Assembly (NCBI GenBank): GCA_948567375.1
Contig: OX419755.1
Coordinates: 52,457,001 to 52,521,000 of the forward strand
Direction of reading: 5' to 3'
DNA: 64,000 nt
Origin: Lunularia cruciata
Lineage: Eukaryota; Streptophyta; Marchantiopsida; Lunulariales; Lunulariaceae
A program made the translations under genes and the position numbers. Each line of letters starts with the position of its first letter. The stretch's first letter is position 1. Positions 35,606-47,727 of this stretch are shown here, one piece after another. A model generated the notes under the pieces. The model was not told the origin of the DNA. It did not search any database and was given only the letters and a program-made list of their open reading frames with translations.

Positions 35606-38600
35606 GGCAATCATGAAGACTAGAGGTGCTTAATTTGACATTCTAAAGTATGATGGATGCCATGATTATCTCCTATGGGAGTGTTAGGTGAAAGGCATGC
35701 TCAAAGCTAACAATTTTGGGAAATTGTTGAATCCCAAGATCAATTTGGTGTTAAAGGATGATTGTAACAACATGTAGGAGATGGCTGTTCACACAATGGT
35801 TTTATATATATAGCCACATGTCATAAAGCAATTGGGTGAGTAGAAGGACAATGTTAATCTTTTTGATGAGCTACGATGGAAGTATTATTAGAAAGAGTTA
35901 TCAAATTGTCTCTACATGTCCTTGAAGTTGATGAGCTTCAAGATGAAGTGCAATGGAACCAAGATACAAGATCATATCAATTCTTTCAATAAGCTGTTGT
36001 GGACTTGTAGAATCTAGAGAGGACCAAAATACACACCATGAGAGAAAGGCTCTTTACGTGTTGAGTTCTCTCCCTATGTCCTACCAGTCCTTGTCATGAG
36101 TGTTACTACATTATGATAGGAAGACTATCACCTAAAATGAGGGAGTGAGTGCTCTGTTGATAGATGATCTTCAAGAAAAGATGATGTTACCTTCTCAACC
36201 ATCAACTTCTTCAAGAAGAACATTAGACATGAATTGTGGGAGTACTAAGAAGTGTAAAAATGGTGGGGAGAAGAGATCTAAGACTAGATCTTGGTCTAGG
36301 GGTAGATTGTAAGACCATAAGACCATGCTCATTGGAACTGTGGTAAAGTTGACCACCTCAAGAGAGGCTATTGTGGCTAAGTGAGTCTTATTCGGCCAAT
36401 ATGGCAAAAGATAACAAGGAAGAAGAAGAGGAGGACCTGCTTGATGAGGACAATTCTCTATGATGCCAATAGTATGCTTGCACTTCATCTTAACAAAGAC
36501 AAGATGAATGGATTCTAGATTGTGCTTCTTCATACCATATGTGTTACATAAGAGAGTTCTTTAGTTCTTACTAAATGTCAAAGAGTTCAGTTTTGATGTG
36601 GAATGATCACCCTATCAAGTTGTATGCATTGGGTCTGTTAAGATTCAAATGTTTGATGGTCTTGTGCGCAATGTCAAGCATATCTTTGACATGAGGAAGA
36701 ACTTGATATCTCTTGGTGTGTTAGACACAAATTTTCATTAATGGGAAGTAGTTGATGATGTGTTTGATGGTCATGTGCACAATGTTAGGCATATCTTTGA
36801 CATGAGGAAGAACTTGATATCTCTTGGTGTGTTAGACACAAATGGTCATTAATGGGAAGTAGTTGATGGTGAATTGATGGTGCACAATGTCAGGCATATC
36901 TTTGATATGAGGAAGAACTTGATCTCTCTTGGTGTGTTAGACACAAATGGTCATTAATAGGAAGTAGTTGATGGTGTACTTCAAGTCATGGCTAGGGCAA
37001 ACGTTTTCTTGAAGAGAAATAGGCACAAGATCTACATGTGCTAGAGGGAAACATTGTTTGTGGAGAAGCTCTTTTACTAAATCTCATGATATGATGACTA
37101 CTTGTGGCATTCAAGGCTAGGTCACATTAGTGAGAAGAGCATGTATATTCTTTGCAAGAAAGGCTGTATTTCTACACTTTGGTCTAGTAGTTTAGAATTC
37201 TATGAGCACTTTGTACTAGGGAAGCAACATTGGACTGCTTTTGGCATTGGAACTCATAGTTCCAAGGAGATTCTTGAATATATACATAGTGATGTGTGGG
37301 GCTTATCCCTTACTCCCTTACATTTTGGAAAGTTGTACTACGTATCTTTCATTGATGATCATTGACGTTTGTATGGATTTATTTCCTACATTAGAAGTCC
37401 AAAGTCTTTTTCACTTTCAAGAAGTGGAAAGCCCAAGTTGAGACTCAAACTGGTAAGAGAGTGAGAATTCTACAATAAGATAATGGTAGGGGATACAATT
37501 CTGGAGAATTTGAGGTGTATTATCAACAAGAGGTGATAAATCACCATCTCATTGTAGTATATACTCCAAAACAAAATGGTGTTGCTAAGCAGCTTAAGCA
37601 AACAATATTGGAGAGGATGAGGAGTATGTTGAGCCAATTAGATTTATCACAAGCATTTTGGGCTAAAGCTATCAACATTGCAGCCTATTTGGCAAATATT
37701 TCTCCTTCCATTGTGATTAATTACATCATGCCATTTGACATGAGGTAGAGATGGCCTGCAGATTATAGTCATTTGGTAGTCTTTGGATGTAATGCATATC
37801 CTCTCATACCCAAGGAAAGTAGATATAAGCTGGATCTTACTTCCAAAAAATGTGTTTTTCTTGGATATTAGAGTGAGTGAAGGGTTATAGGTTGTGGGTT
37901 TCCCTCACCTATAAATTGATTGTTAGAAGAGATGTTTCATTCAATGAGTTCAAATCATCAACTGAGGGAGAGAAAGCTCAGGCTCCTCATATTGACAAGA
38001 GAAAATCTCCTCTAAATATTGTTGATGGGGAGTTAATTATGATAGTTTTCATGATGAGGCACAAGTAGGTGCTCCCATAGAGGAGCAAGTTCCTCAAATT
38101 GAGGAATTACAAGAGCATGAGAAGACTAGCAAACCTCAACACATGCCAATACAAGAAGATCAAGCAAAGTCATCAACAAGGAAGACGTTTGGACACTCTA
38201 TTTGTGCTCTTGAATGATTGGAAAATAGGCTAATTCAACATAATTAGGAGACAAGGATATCTCTCTTGATAATGATGATGGTATGGCTTTATCTTGGAAG
38301 AAGGTGAAACTTCTTCATACAATGAGGCCCAAGCTTCTATGGACAAGCTTGAGTGGAATATAGTGATGTTGAGGGAGATACAATCATTGCATGACAACAA
38401 GACTTGGGAGGTAGTGAAGCTTCCAAAACATCAACAGCTAGTGGATAGTAAGTGGGTCTACAAATTGAAAGATAGTCCCATTGATGGAGTAAAGAATATC
38501 TGCAAGGCCACATTGGTGGCCAAGGGATTTACATAAGAAAAAGGTGTGGATTACAATGAGGTCTATTCTCCAATTGCGAAGCATGCCATTATTTACTTAT

Positions 38601-39849
38601 TGTGTGTACTTGTGACTTTGTTTGGTCTTATCTTAGATCAAATGGATGTTGTCATTACTTTCCTCTATGTCAATTTAGATGTGGTGATGTTATGAGATAG
38701 CCTATGAGCCTTATGAAGAAAGCCAAGGGGATATGGTTTGCAGGTTGCTAGAATCCTTGTTTGGATTGAAGCAAGCCCCTAGACGTGGAACAAGTAGTTT
38801 GGTGATTTCATGAGATCACAATGATTCAAATGGAGTGTGTTTGATCCTTGTGTATACATGAAAAAGGTGAGTAATGAAGTCCTTGGCTTCATTGTTTTGT
38901 TACTTTATTTGGATGACATGCTTATTGCAGCTAGAAATAGATTTAATGTTGATAAGCTCAAAGCTCTCTTGAGTTTTGAGTTTAGAATGAAAGATCTTGG
39001 TACAACAAGGAGGATTTTTGGGATGGAGATCCAAAGAAACTTGGAGGATAGGAAGTTGTGGTTAAATTAAGGGAAGTATGCTAGAAAGGTACTTACAAGA
39101 TTCAACATGGAGAATTGCAAGGCTATGAGTACTCCTTTAGCTCCTCAATTCAAGCTTTCATCAGCTCTTTGTCCAACAGATGCCGTGGAGAAAGGTTTGA
39201 TGTCCAAGATCCCCTACAACAAGGAAGTGGGAAGTCTCATATTTTTTATGATTTGCACTAGGCCTTACATTGTTCTAGCTATGGGCAAGACTAGCAGATA
39301 CATATCAAATCTAGAGAGGATACACTAGGAAGCTTCAAAGTGGATCCTTACATATCTCAAGGGTATGTTGGATTTTGGCCTTGTGTTTGATGCTTAATCT
39401 TACAATGCCAAATCAATTATTGGCTATGTAGATGCTGGATGGGAGGAAATATACAATTGGGTATGTGTTCAACTTGGAGATGGATGCATAAGTTAGAGAT
39501 CTACATTGCAAAAGTGCATAGTTTGGTCTATTATAGAAGTTTAAAGTTCCTTCACTACGGAAGTAGTGAAGGAAGAAATTTGGTTGGACACACTTGTCCT
39601 AGAGATGGGATTGAGACATAACATTGTGAAATCTTCATAGTGATAGCCAAAGTGCTTTACATCTCACTATAAATCAAGTGATGGACAGTAGAGTGAAGCA
39701 CATTGATATTAGGAATCATTTTCTTAGACAAGCTATGTTTGACAAAATGACTGAGCTAGTCAAGATTGATGGTAAACTCAATCTTGCTGATGCTTTTACC
39801 ATAGTGATTTCTTTGGAGAGTTTTTTGAGACATCATGCCAAATTGTAGG
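35606..39849 (+). pseudogene. Decayed copia gag-pol
   Basis: Seen in order: gag with YDGCHDYLLWEC (about 35650); a knuckle with NCGKVDHLKRG (about 36340); a protease region with WILDCASSYHM (about 36510), where WxLDSGAS-like is usual; the GAG-pre-integrase motif LWHSRLGHISEKSM (37101); integrase with HSDVWG (about 37290) and YTPKQNGVA (about 37560); reverse transcriptase with DSKWVYKLK (about 38445) and the catalytic LYLDDML (about 38905); and RNase H with HIDIRNHFLRQ (about 39700). Stops occur in every domain and a tandem triplication lies in the protease region. There is no functional product. Confidence 0.8.
36649..36984 (+). repeat. Tandem triplication inside the copia protease region
   Basis: Three copies containing GCATATCTTTGA(C/T)ATGAGGAAG begin that word at 36678, 36789 and 36894, so the periods are 111 and 105 bp. 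Each copy repeats the reading MRKNLISLGVLDTN. The copies are nearly identical, so the duplication is more recent than most of the element's decay. Confidence 0.85.
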
Positions 39850-40055
39850 GGTTGCATATGGGTATAAGTAGAGTAGACTAGCAATTATGTTATCTCTATA
39901 TATGATTTTACTCTATCCTATTTAGGCTACAACTTAGTTCTAGTTAACTCTAGTTTACAAAGGGACCCATGTTAAGTTTCCTTCAGTGACTTCTTGTGAG
40001 TAATCATATAGGTTATAGAGGTTAAGGACCCCAAGACATGAGCCAAGGGGAAGAT

Positions 40056-40230
40056 TGTTAGGAGTTAACTTAGGTCTTGAGTAACTCTAGTTAGTTTGAC
40101 TATGGTTAGTTAGACTAGGGCTTGACTACTTTATAAGAGGGCTGGTAGAAGCTCTCAATGATACGTTAGTCTCATTCTTAGTAAAGCTACTGGTGTGTTT
40201 CCATGTACATAGCCTCAATAAGGTGAACCA
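40056..40230 (+). repeat. 3' LTR of the copia element
   Basis: Begins TGTTAGGAGTTAACTTAGG directly after the purine tract. It contains TTTATAAGAGGG as a possible TATA region and ends near ...GTGAACCA. The end is inferred by comparison with 26494-26645. Confidence 0.7.
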
Positions 40231-42150
40231 CATATTTTCTTGTGTCAACTATGGTGCATGCATGTCATGTGTATTACTGGATTGGACCTTCATATAAACT
40301 CTTGATACTAGATGCCTTTGGATATGCACTAACTCTCTCCACTTGACTAAGAGGTAAATTTTGTCCTCCTTCTCTCCCTCACTAAATTCATAAATACTCA
40401 ATTCTCCATCAATGCTCAAAATTTGTGCTCTATACTTATTACAATTTTGCCCTAATATTCCATTTGAGCAATTTCCCTTTTCTTGTAGTGAGAGACAATG
40501 ATTATTGATCCACTAGATTTTGCTATACTATATGAACCGGCTTTCCTCCAAGCCTTCCTTGAATGGGATGCTATTGTCTGCTTGGGCTCAAGAAACTCAT
40601 ATTGGGGTGTGAGAGTGGTTATTTTTGTCTACAAAGCTTGACCTAATGATTGTCACATTTGACACATATCACTACATAATATCAGTTGAAATATTTCATA
40701 AAAGATCTAAAAGAGGGTGACACACAAAGAGAGATGTCACTAGCCCTCTAAACTCTAAATTGTGTGGCCAAAGGATTGTTTAGTGAACAAAGGATTTTTA
40801 CATATCCTCCATCTCGGCCTTGCCTCAAGCTTCAAATTTGAAGGGGTGAAGGCATTATTCCTTCAATGAATGTTTATGTGAACTTTAATTAATGATTATG
40901 GGAGACCCATAACCCAAAGAATTTTATGGGAAAAGAAAAAGGTGACCTGTAAATTTTTGTATAGAATTTTGTTCTATACTCAGAAAACATCCCACTTTGC
41001 AAACTCCAATACTCATAAATATTTAATGAGTATAAATTTTTTTGCAGATATTTACAAGTACCCATAAACTTATTTCTAAAACCCCCAATTGTGCAAGTTG
41101 CTTCTTTATTGCCATTTTTGGTTTAGTTCATATGTGACTCCCCACACTTTCAGTATATTGTTGGAATTTTATATTTCCCAATATTTAAATTCTCACATTC
41201 CATCTTTAGATCCCAATACCTTAACTCTCATATTCTTGAAATTGAGAAAAAAAATTTCCCAATGTTATGTTGGTTAGCTATACGTTGAAGGAATATTGTT
41301 TTTCAAGATTCAAAATTTAGAGGTATTATTGTTATAGGTACCTACCCTTCTATAGTAGGCTATAATATTCTTTTAAAGGTAAGTAAGATAAGTCTTACCT
41401 TTTATTGTGAAAAGGTTCCGTTCAATCAAGATGCTAGCTGCATAGTCAAGAAGGGATGAATAACAAGGAAGTGAAAGCAACAATGGGAGAGGAAACAAAC
41501 ACCTCCAAATGTTCCATTAGTTTAGAACTTGCATATAATGCTGGCTTGGTGATTCCATTCTTCACTTTATTCATATGATTAGATTTGTAATAAGAAGAAA
41601 TGTTTTGTGAGAGGTAAGGCCAAGCAATGCCTCCAAATGTTCCATAAGTTTACAACACTCATACAATACTAGCTTACAGATTCCATTCATTTATTTCATT
41701 CATATGATTAGATCTGTATTAGAAGAAATATTTCGTAAGAGGTAATGCCAAGCAACACCTACCTATGTGCCCTTTAGTTTAGAATTTGCATACTAGCCTA
41801 CAGATTCCTTATTCCATTAATGTGATTAGATTTCTAATAAGAAGAAATGTCCAGAATATTTTAAGTCTTTAATATTTTATAGTAATTGAGGTGTAGATTT
41901 GCATCTCCACATCAATAAAACATCAAAACTGCATGTCAAAACTGATTTGCATCAATTAGTTTCACGACACTTTTGGACATCTTCACTCTAAACAGGCTTT
42001 TCATGAAGATATTTGTTTTTTTAACAATACACTCAAGTAACCTGGCAGTGATAATAGTTTGGATGCAAACATATGATTTTCGATTCGCTTTTCTAATGAA
42101 GTCCGCTCTTAGATGATGATGTTCTCTATTCCAATGATTCTAACCGGTGG
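40231..42150. other. Non-coding DNA with a tandem triplication
   Basis: No recognisable gene. The only clear structure is the repeat at 41488-41860, listed separately. Confidence 0.5.
41488..41860. repeat. Three imperfect tandem copies, ~128-bp unit
   Basis: The block CCTCCAAATGTTCCATTAG, then ATTCCATTC, CATATGATTAGAT and AGAAGAAAT, recurs three times. Anchor positions are 41502, 41630 and about 41758, a regular 128-bp period. The third copy is the most diverged. Confidence 0.75.
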
Positions 42151-42957
42151 ACTTGAATAACAGGTGTGGCAAAGGCCCAATGTTGTTGTTCTTCGTGTAG
42201 ACTTCTCGTAAAAAATGGATACGTGCAAGCGAAGAAAATACTAATTCAAAGAATGCAGACTTTCAAAGAAACAACGAACAAGAGATTCACCCAGATTGTC
42301 AATCCGAGCGCGACTGATGAGTGCTCTTCCAAACTCTATAATCAAGACCGAACTGGAAAACCGCCAGAAGAACTATCGTGCAAGACCGTGGAGGACACCA
42401 ACTGCCATTCCATCATCTGCACCAGCAATATCTTTTGAGGTTTCGAACAAGAATTTGACATATACGTAAAACATCCACAAATTAAAGGAAATGGTCAACA
42501 GCGACTTGCATATAGGTGATCCGAGAGATTCATGGCTTGGAATTTTGAACAGTACAGTTGTTTTCCATTCTGACAACAAAAGAGAATAAAAACTGTCACC
42601 CCTATGATTCCATAACGCCTGTTAATTTTGCCGTAACCTTGATCAGGAGCTGGGTATATGATGTGCCACGGTGTTTCCTCTCTCCAATTCACACCGGACG
42701 TACGCTCACTGTGAGGCTCAAGGGTATAGATGGCAATTTAGCAGAATGAACGATATAGACTCTGGTAGTATCCCATCTTGGTAATCTGGAATTCTCACGC
42801 CCGGCACGGCCATCTCTCACTGCAGATTTAAACTCCCAGAACATTTGGAATTTCGCTGAAAGCCTGATGCAGTTGCGGTCCGTTGCACACTTCTCGTCAC
42901 ACTATTATTTTATGGTCGACACTAAATCTTTGTTTGTCCTTTTTGCTTTACACCTTT

Positions 42958-43104
42958 ATCTTAGGTGCGGTAGGGCAGATTTCTCATATAGACTCTATTG
43001 GGGCTTAGCTCCATGTTACCTTTTTTTTTTCTCTCCCTTGTACGGCTTGATGGGGTCTTCCCCTCCTTCGTTTTTCCTACGTGGTCGCCTTCTTCCTTTA
43101 AAAG
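42958..43104. repeat. Dispersed repeat, copy 1
   Basis: Shares ATCTTAGGTGC, GGGCAGATTTCTCAT, ACTCTATTGGG and GTCGCC...CTTTAAAA, in the same order and orientation, with 61948-62110. It is moderately diverged, probably from an unidentified transposable element. Confidence 0.6.
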
Positions 43105-44334
43105 CATTTGGGTGAGTACACAGATCGAGACAGCCTTGAGGCCTTAAAACGATTTTTGAGGTACAAGAAAGATGGACCTCAATGTGTGAACTGAAACCTT
43201 GAAATATGTGAACGGATAATTCCTCCCTGGTCGCACATTTCAAGCTGAAAAGTTGGATGTATAAGATCACCACTTTCGTGTTAATTACAATAACATTTTG
43301 GAACATTGATTGTCAATTGAAGATGTCATACTGCAGTAATAGACACTCAACTTCAGAGTTGGAGTTGAAGGAGGTCTATACATGAACTTTAATGGTGGAA
43401 TGATCGATAGTGAGTCAATGCTTTCAATGCGACCCTCTCCTTTGTATTCTAATGTCTATGGTATACATCGGTTGCTATTGATTTCATTCTCATGCTGATC
43501 ATTATCTTGCATTTAGTGCTTCTGGTAGATATAAATTGGATATTGGCATGGGTGTCTTCCAGCTGAGGTCCAATATTTGATGCATGGTCATTGACAAGGG
43601 AGGAGCATGAAACGCGATAAGAAGTTCGTGTAGTACATGGCTGAGTTTCTCACCAGTACCAGGCATATCCCCGTCTGTTGGGTCGTGTTTTTCTGCATAT
43701 AATTGCAGAACCGGGTTGGTTTTAGACTAAAAATAGTGGCGACAGCGTAGGACAGCACAGGTAATCGCTGGTTTCGGTCCAATGCTTGTATTTCATTAGA
43801 AATAGTTGTATATACTTTTCATGCAAGAAAACCTGGAACTGTTGTAGAACCTTTGGACGTGATCACGTGAGAATCAATCAGACTGTGAGTGAATGCTCAA
43901 TGAATCGAAGATCTTGTCATGGGAAGAATAACTAACGATCACTATGGAATTCTAACCGATTACGAACTCTATGATCTTTGTCAGTCATGGAGTCTGAACT
44001 TTGTTACGTTGCATCGCCATCTTTTATGACAGCAGCAAAGGCCACGTGAATTCTCAACAGCTACCTACTCTATGTGTCTCTAGACGACAATTGATTGCAC
44101 CGGTACATCCTCGATGATAAATATCAATTACAAGGAGAGCACGGTCTGCTTCTTTGACAATTGTGTAATTTTGCACTAGCAAACGGAACCGGTAGATTCC
44201 TTAACTTCTGCTGGTCAGTGCTCGGAAAGCTTGACCTCTCTTTGATTAGGGGTCAACAATCTGGCAATATTCGCATGACTTGAAAGAGGGGGAAAGAAGC
44301 GCTAGATCGGTTTATATTCCTTCCGCAGGTCGAG

Positions 44335-44377
44335 CGCAAGGGCCCTCGTTGCACACTGAGCAACGAGGGCCCTTGCG
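44335..44377. other. Perfect GC-rich hairpin, 18-bp stem and 7-nt loop
   Basis: The left arm 44335-44352 (CGCAAGGGCCCTCGTTGC) is the exact reverse complement of 44360-44377. The loop is ACACTGA. The surroundings are AT-rich, so a GC-rich perfect stem stands out. No long stem beyond the 18 bp is visible, so it is not a typical plant microRNA precursor. Confidence 0.85.
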
Positions 44378-45143
44378 GTTTCATAATCATGAAGGAAACT
44401 ACACCATCTCCGAAGCAATGTCCAGGAAAGAATACATCAGATCGGTGAATGTGATATCTGGCAAAATGCGCTGGTCATGGTGATATATCTTCACTACAGC
44501 ACTATGTTCGTCTCCTAAATTGAATCATGATCTCTGAATTGATATGGTGCTGTACTCCATGTGACCTGGACGTTACTGCAGAATGACTCAGAATAACCAC
44601 TATTGTCTTGTAGAGAGAGTATTATGGAACGCTTGTACTTGCTCTACAAATGACCTCTCAAATAATCTTTTAACGCTTTACACTCACTGTTAGTCTTCAG
44701 AATCTTTGCGTGCTTCAGGGCACCATTAACATGACAAGCAGAATTATGGTTGGTTTTGTACTGCCTGAGAGCGGCAGCGACACCGTTCTGCTGTTCTCAA
44801 GCTGTCGCTATTCATCTCATTGGTTGTACTGTGAACTTCAAGTCATAAATTTGGTCCCTCTCAGCTTCTAGATCTGACAGTACATCCTGGTGGCACCTGA
44901 AGTACTTGTGGCGTGGTGGGTACGAAAGCTCTGGGTTCTCAACGAGCCGAATATCTCAATTCCAGAAGTTATAAACTCTAGATTCGTTTCTATTGCCTTT
45001 CAAGATCTTCTTGCACGGTTCCTAGCCAGAGTTGGTCCGCATCTCCAGGCGAAAATCAGGTGACATCGAACCAAAAACCTCACTACAGAAACTTCTAAGC
45101 TAAGGTTGGTATTAGCGCATGTTATCCAGAGTGAGAAAGTGAG

Positions 45144-47343
45144 ATGGAAGATCGTTGGGAGCTAGCAACTTTGATGGAGATGCCAGAGATTGAGTCCTTG
45201 ATGCAATCAGGTAGGATTAAAAGTCGCATGGATTGTATTTGGTGGTTCTTCTTCAGTCACGTGCACAAAAGTCTGAGATTAGTTTGCAAGTTTTGCCACC
45301 AGCTCCACGTGCAACGTATTTACTGTTTGTAACATAATCTTTCTGGACTTACTTGAAATGCCTCCTATTTAAAGGGGTGACATCAGAACGAGCGGAAAAG
45401 GAGGACAAGTCTTCCAGTGTCTGTTCCGCACCAGCAATGTCATGGGCATCTGGATCGAACTCCTCTACAGTAGAGGTATGGAAGGAATGACACAAGCTTC
45501 CGAAGTTCTCTCAGTGACTAGTTTCTCACTTTTGAGATAACAGACGCAGCTGCATTCGCATGCCATCTTCCTTCTTTACTTTCCTGCATCCAGAGTTAGT
45601 AGCGGTGACTTTCTACTTATCTCGTGCAAACTAATATTCATCAGAGATTCGATACGTAATGTATTATCACGCTCTTTGACCAGCTTTAGGTTTATCTGGG
45701 CAAGTTCTTCCTCATCCTGGGGAAGTAGTCTGGAACAGCACCGGGTAGATGGTTAGATGTTAGATCATTTTGCTACACTCATATGCTGCAGTCTGCTCCA
45801 TATGAGTTCTTAGAGCTTCACTTGGCTGTACGGTACAATGTAAAATCCTAGAGCTTCACAATATTGGCTGACCTTCTTAGAGGCCTTAACTGCTAACACA
45901 TTGAGTCCGAAGTAGTGGCTCACCGTAATCTCAGTTAAAACGTTGGGTCTTTCTACGTTCAGATGGAACGCCACCGTAATAAGCGGAACTTAAGCATCGA
46001 GAACTATCTCAACTCTTTGCTTTGTTATTGGCCTGTGCTAGTGGAACATTAGCATCCCGAGCTGCCTCAGTTCTTTGCTTTTGCTAATTGGCGTGTGCTC
46101 TCTTGGTCGCTATGAGGTCTCCATATCTGCAGAGACATATATCACTCATCTCTGAGTGCAGTAATATATGTTGGTTGCATTGACAAGATCCACATAAGTC
46201 TTGAAACATTAGAAACACTGGAAGGAAACTGGATAATGGAACAGACTCTAAACTATGAACTAACATATTGTCTTGAGTCTGTTTCATAGGATGAGGCAAC
46301 TTCTCAACAGATCAATGTTCACCAGGTATCGGTCATCTCAGAAACCACAAACTTCAGGGGGAACTTCACAGAGTTGCTGACCACGAATGAATCTATGTTG
46401 GGGAAAGGTCCCATCATGCAACCTGAGGATCCTCTATATTCCATAAAGTGCAATCCACCTTCAAGACCTGGTTGTACCACCAACCAGCGGAGCGTCACAG
46501 AACGGGTGAACTCAAAATTCATAGTTTACTTTCTGTTTCACTTCAATTTCCTTCAATCGGGAAGTTGTCACGAACTTCACCGGTTGGGAGTTGTCCGCTT
46601 AATGGTTTCTGCGGTCAGTCTTTTCAACGGTTAGACTGATGTTTCTTTCATCATCAACTTCTTTCGACCGCTTTCTCGAACTCTATTGAGTCAATTGATA
46701 GATAGCTAACCATTTTGTCGAGTTTGTCTTCTGAACATTAATCTCGGTAGGCACTCGTCCTAGCTTCTTGCAGTTAGTTCTTTCGGATCTTTCTTCTTGA
46801 TGCGAACCCCCAATGAGCTCAGTAATTCCCTCGACAATGATAAGACGTGTGGTCACCCTTCAACGCAGAGGAGAGATCTAAAGAATTCGTTATACATAAT
46901 GTTTCAGGTACGGAGAGTCCGCATCAATGAGAAGCTGAAGGAACTACAATCCCTTGTCCCAACAACTTCAAAGGTGGGCTTCATTTGGATCTGTTGATAC
47001 ACTCAACGTGAAATGAAGTGGCCCACTGTGTGGACATTCCAAGCTGATGTGGATGCTAGCTTGACTGTTGCTATGTGTTCGACCTTTGCATTCTTCATGA
47101 TCTGGAATACGATGGAAATGCAGGATGATAATACGATTGTTATGTTGGACAAAGTCTCCGCATATGTGAAGATGTTGGAGGAAACTGTTCAGGTACATAA
47201 AGTAAAATATGCTTTTCACCTTTTATACCTGATTTGAGCTCTTTGGATTTAATGGAAATTTTTTCATATTTTCAATGTATTGACAAGAGTTCATTCGGCA
47301 TCTGAAGGTCGCTTCGAAGGGCAAAGCCACGTACTGGAAGTAG
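45144..47343 (+). CDS. bHLH transcription factor, FBH (subfamily IX) type, six predicted exons
   Basis: Exons assigned from sequence: 45144-45210, 45375-45475, 46326-46505, 46908-46973, 47124-47192 and 47290-47343. All introns are GT-AG, phases agree, and the total is 178 codons. Exons 3-5 carry the bHLH domain: the basic region NQRSVTERVRRVRINEK, helix 1 KLKELQSLVP, then VMLDKVSAYVKMLEE as helix 2. The GCTTNQRSVTERVRR stretch and the exon break after the loop Lys match FBH-type factors (GCATHPRSIAERVRR in Arabidopsis relatives), which bind E-boxes in the nucleus. Glu and Arg at the E-box contact positions are kept. The start is the first ATG after an in-frame stop. Exons 1, 2 and 6 are less certain because they lack known domains, and further 5' exons are possible. 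The protein would be shorter than most FBH proteins. Confidence 0.65.
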
Positions 47344-47492
47344 AAAAGGGTACATATCTGCAATCTTTGCGAGAGATGCCTCGAGTACTTTCTCAACTTG
47401 TAATAGGTTACCGGGATGGATTTTGAGGAGAGAGTAGAACCTTCCTTCAATATTGTGTAAGTAACGACACATGATGCGCCAGTATTCATAGC

Positions 47493-47727
47493 TATTGATA
47501 AAAATATAGAGAGCAACATCTTCACCTATGGGCCGAGTATTAATTTCAGTCACCATAACTCGTCATGGATAACTTAGTCTGTACATTAAATGTACATTTG
47601 ATAAAGATATAGAGAGCAACATCTTCACCTATAGGCTGATTATCAATTGCTGGACCTAGTCCTCTAAAAATGCTGAGTGTCAGTCACCATAACTCATGAT
47701 GGACAACTTAGTTTGTACATTAAATAC
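47493..47727. repeat. Imperfect tandem duplication downstream of the bHLH gene
   Basis: A segment with TATAGAGAGCAACATCTTCACCTA, then CAGTCACCATAACTC, then AACTTAGT(C/T)TGTACATTAAAT, occurs twice: about 47493-47590 and 47597-47727. The second copy has an insertion of about 30 bp. Confidence 0.75.

Larger units (their letters stand above)
34586..40230 (+). mobile_element. Main body of the Ty1/copia element
   Basis: About 1 kb of leader-like DNA (34586-35600) is followed by a decayed gag-pol in copia order (protease, integrase, reverse transcriptase, RNase H), a purine-rich CCAAGGGGAAGA tract and a 3' LTR. Frames are broken many times. No LTR-like sequence precedes gag on this side of the gypsy insertion, which is why I link it to the LTR at 26494. 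Confidence 0.75.
42151..45143. other. Upstream region of the bHLH gene, no assigned exons
   Basis: Less AT-rich than the retrotransposon region and free of retrotransposon domains, so it may hold 5' UTR exons or the promoter of the gene at 45144. Open stretches at 42166-42438 and 44280-44483 have no recognisable domain. It includes one copy of a dispersed repeat (42958-43104) and a perfect hairpin (44335-44377). Confidence 0.35.

Noticed and set aside
42166-42438. Cys-rich open frame as a first exon of the bHLH gene
   Set aside because: No ATG start, no recognisable motif, and no splice phase link to the exon at 45144 could be shown.
44335-44377. MicroRNA precursor
   Set aside because: The stem is only 18 bp, too short for a plant microRNA duplex with processing stems, and its arms are perfectly paired.
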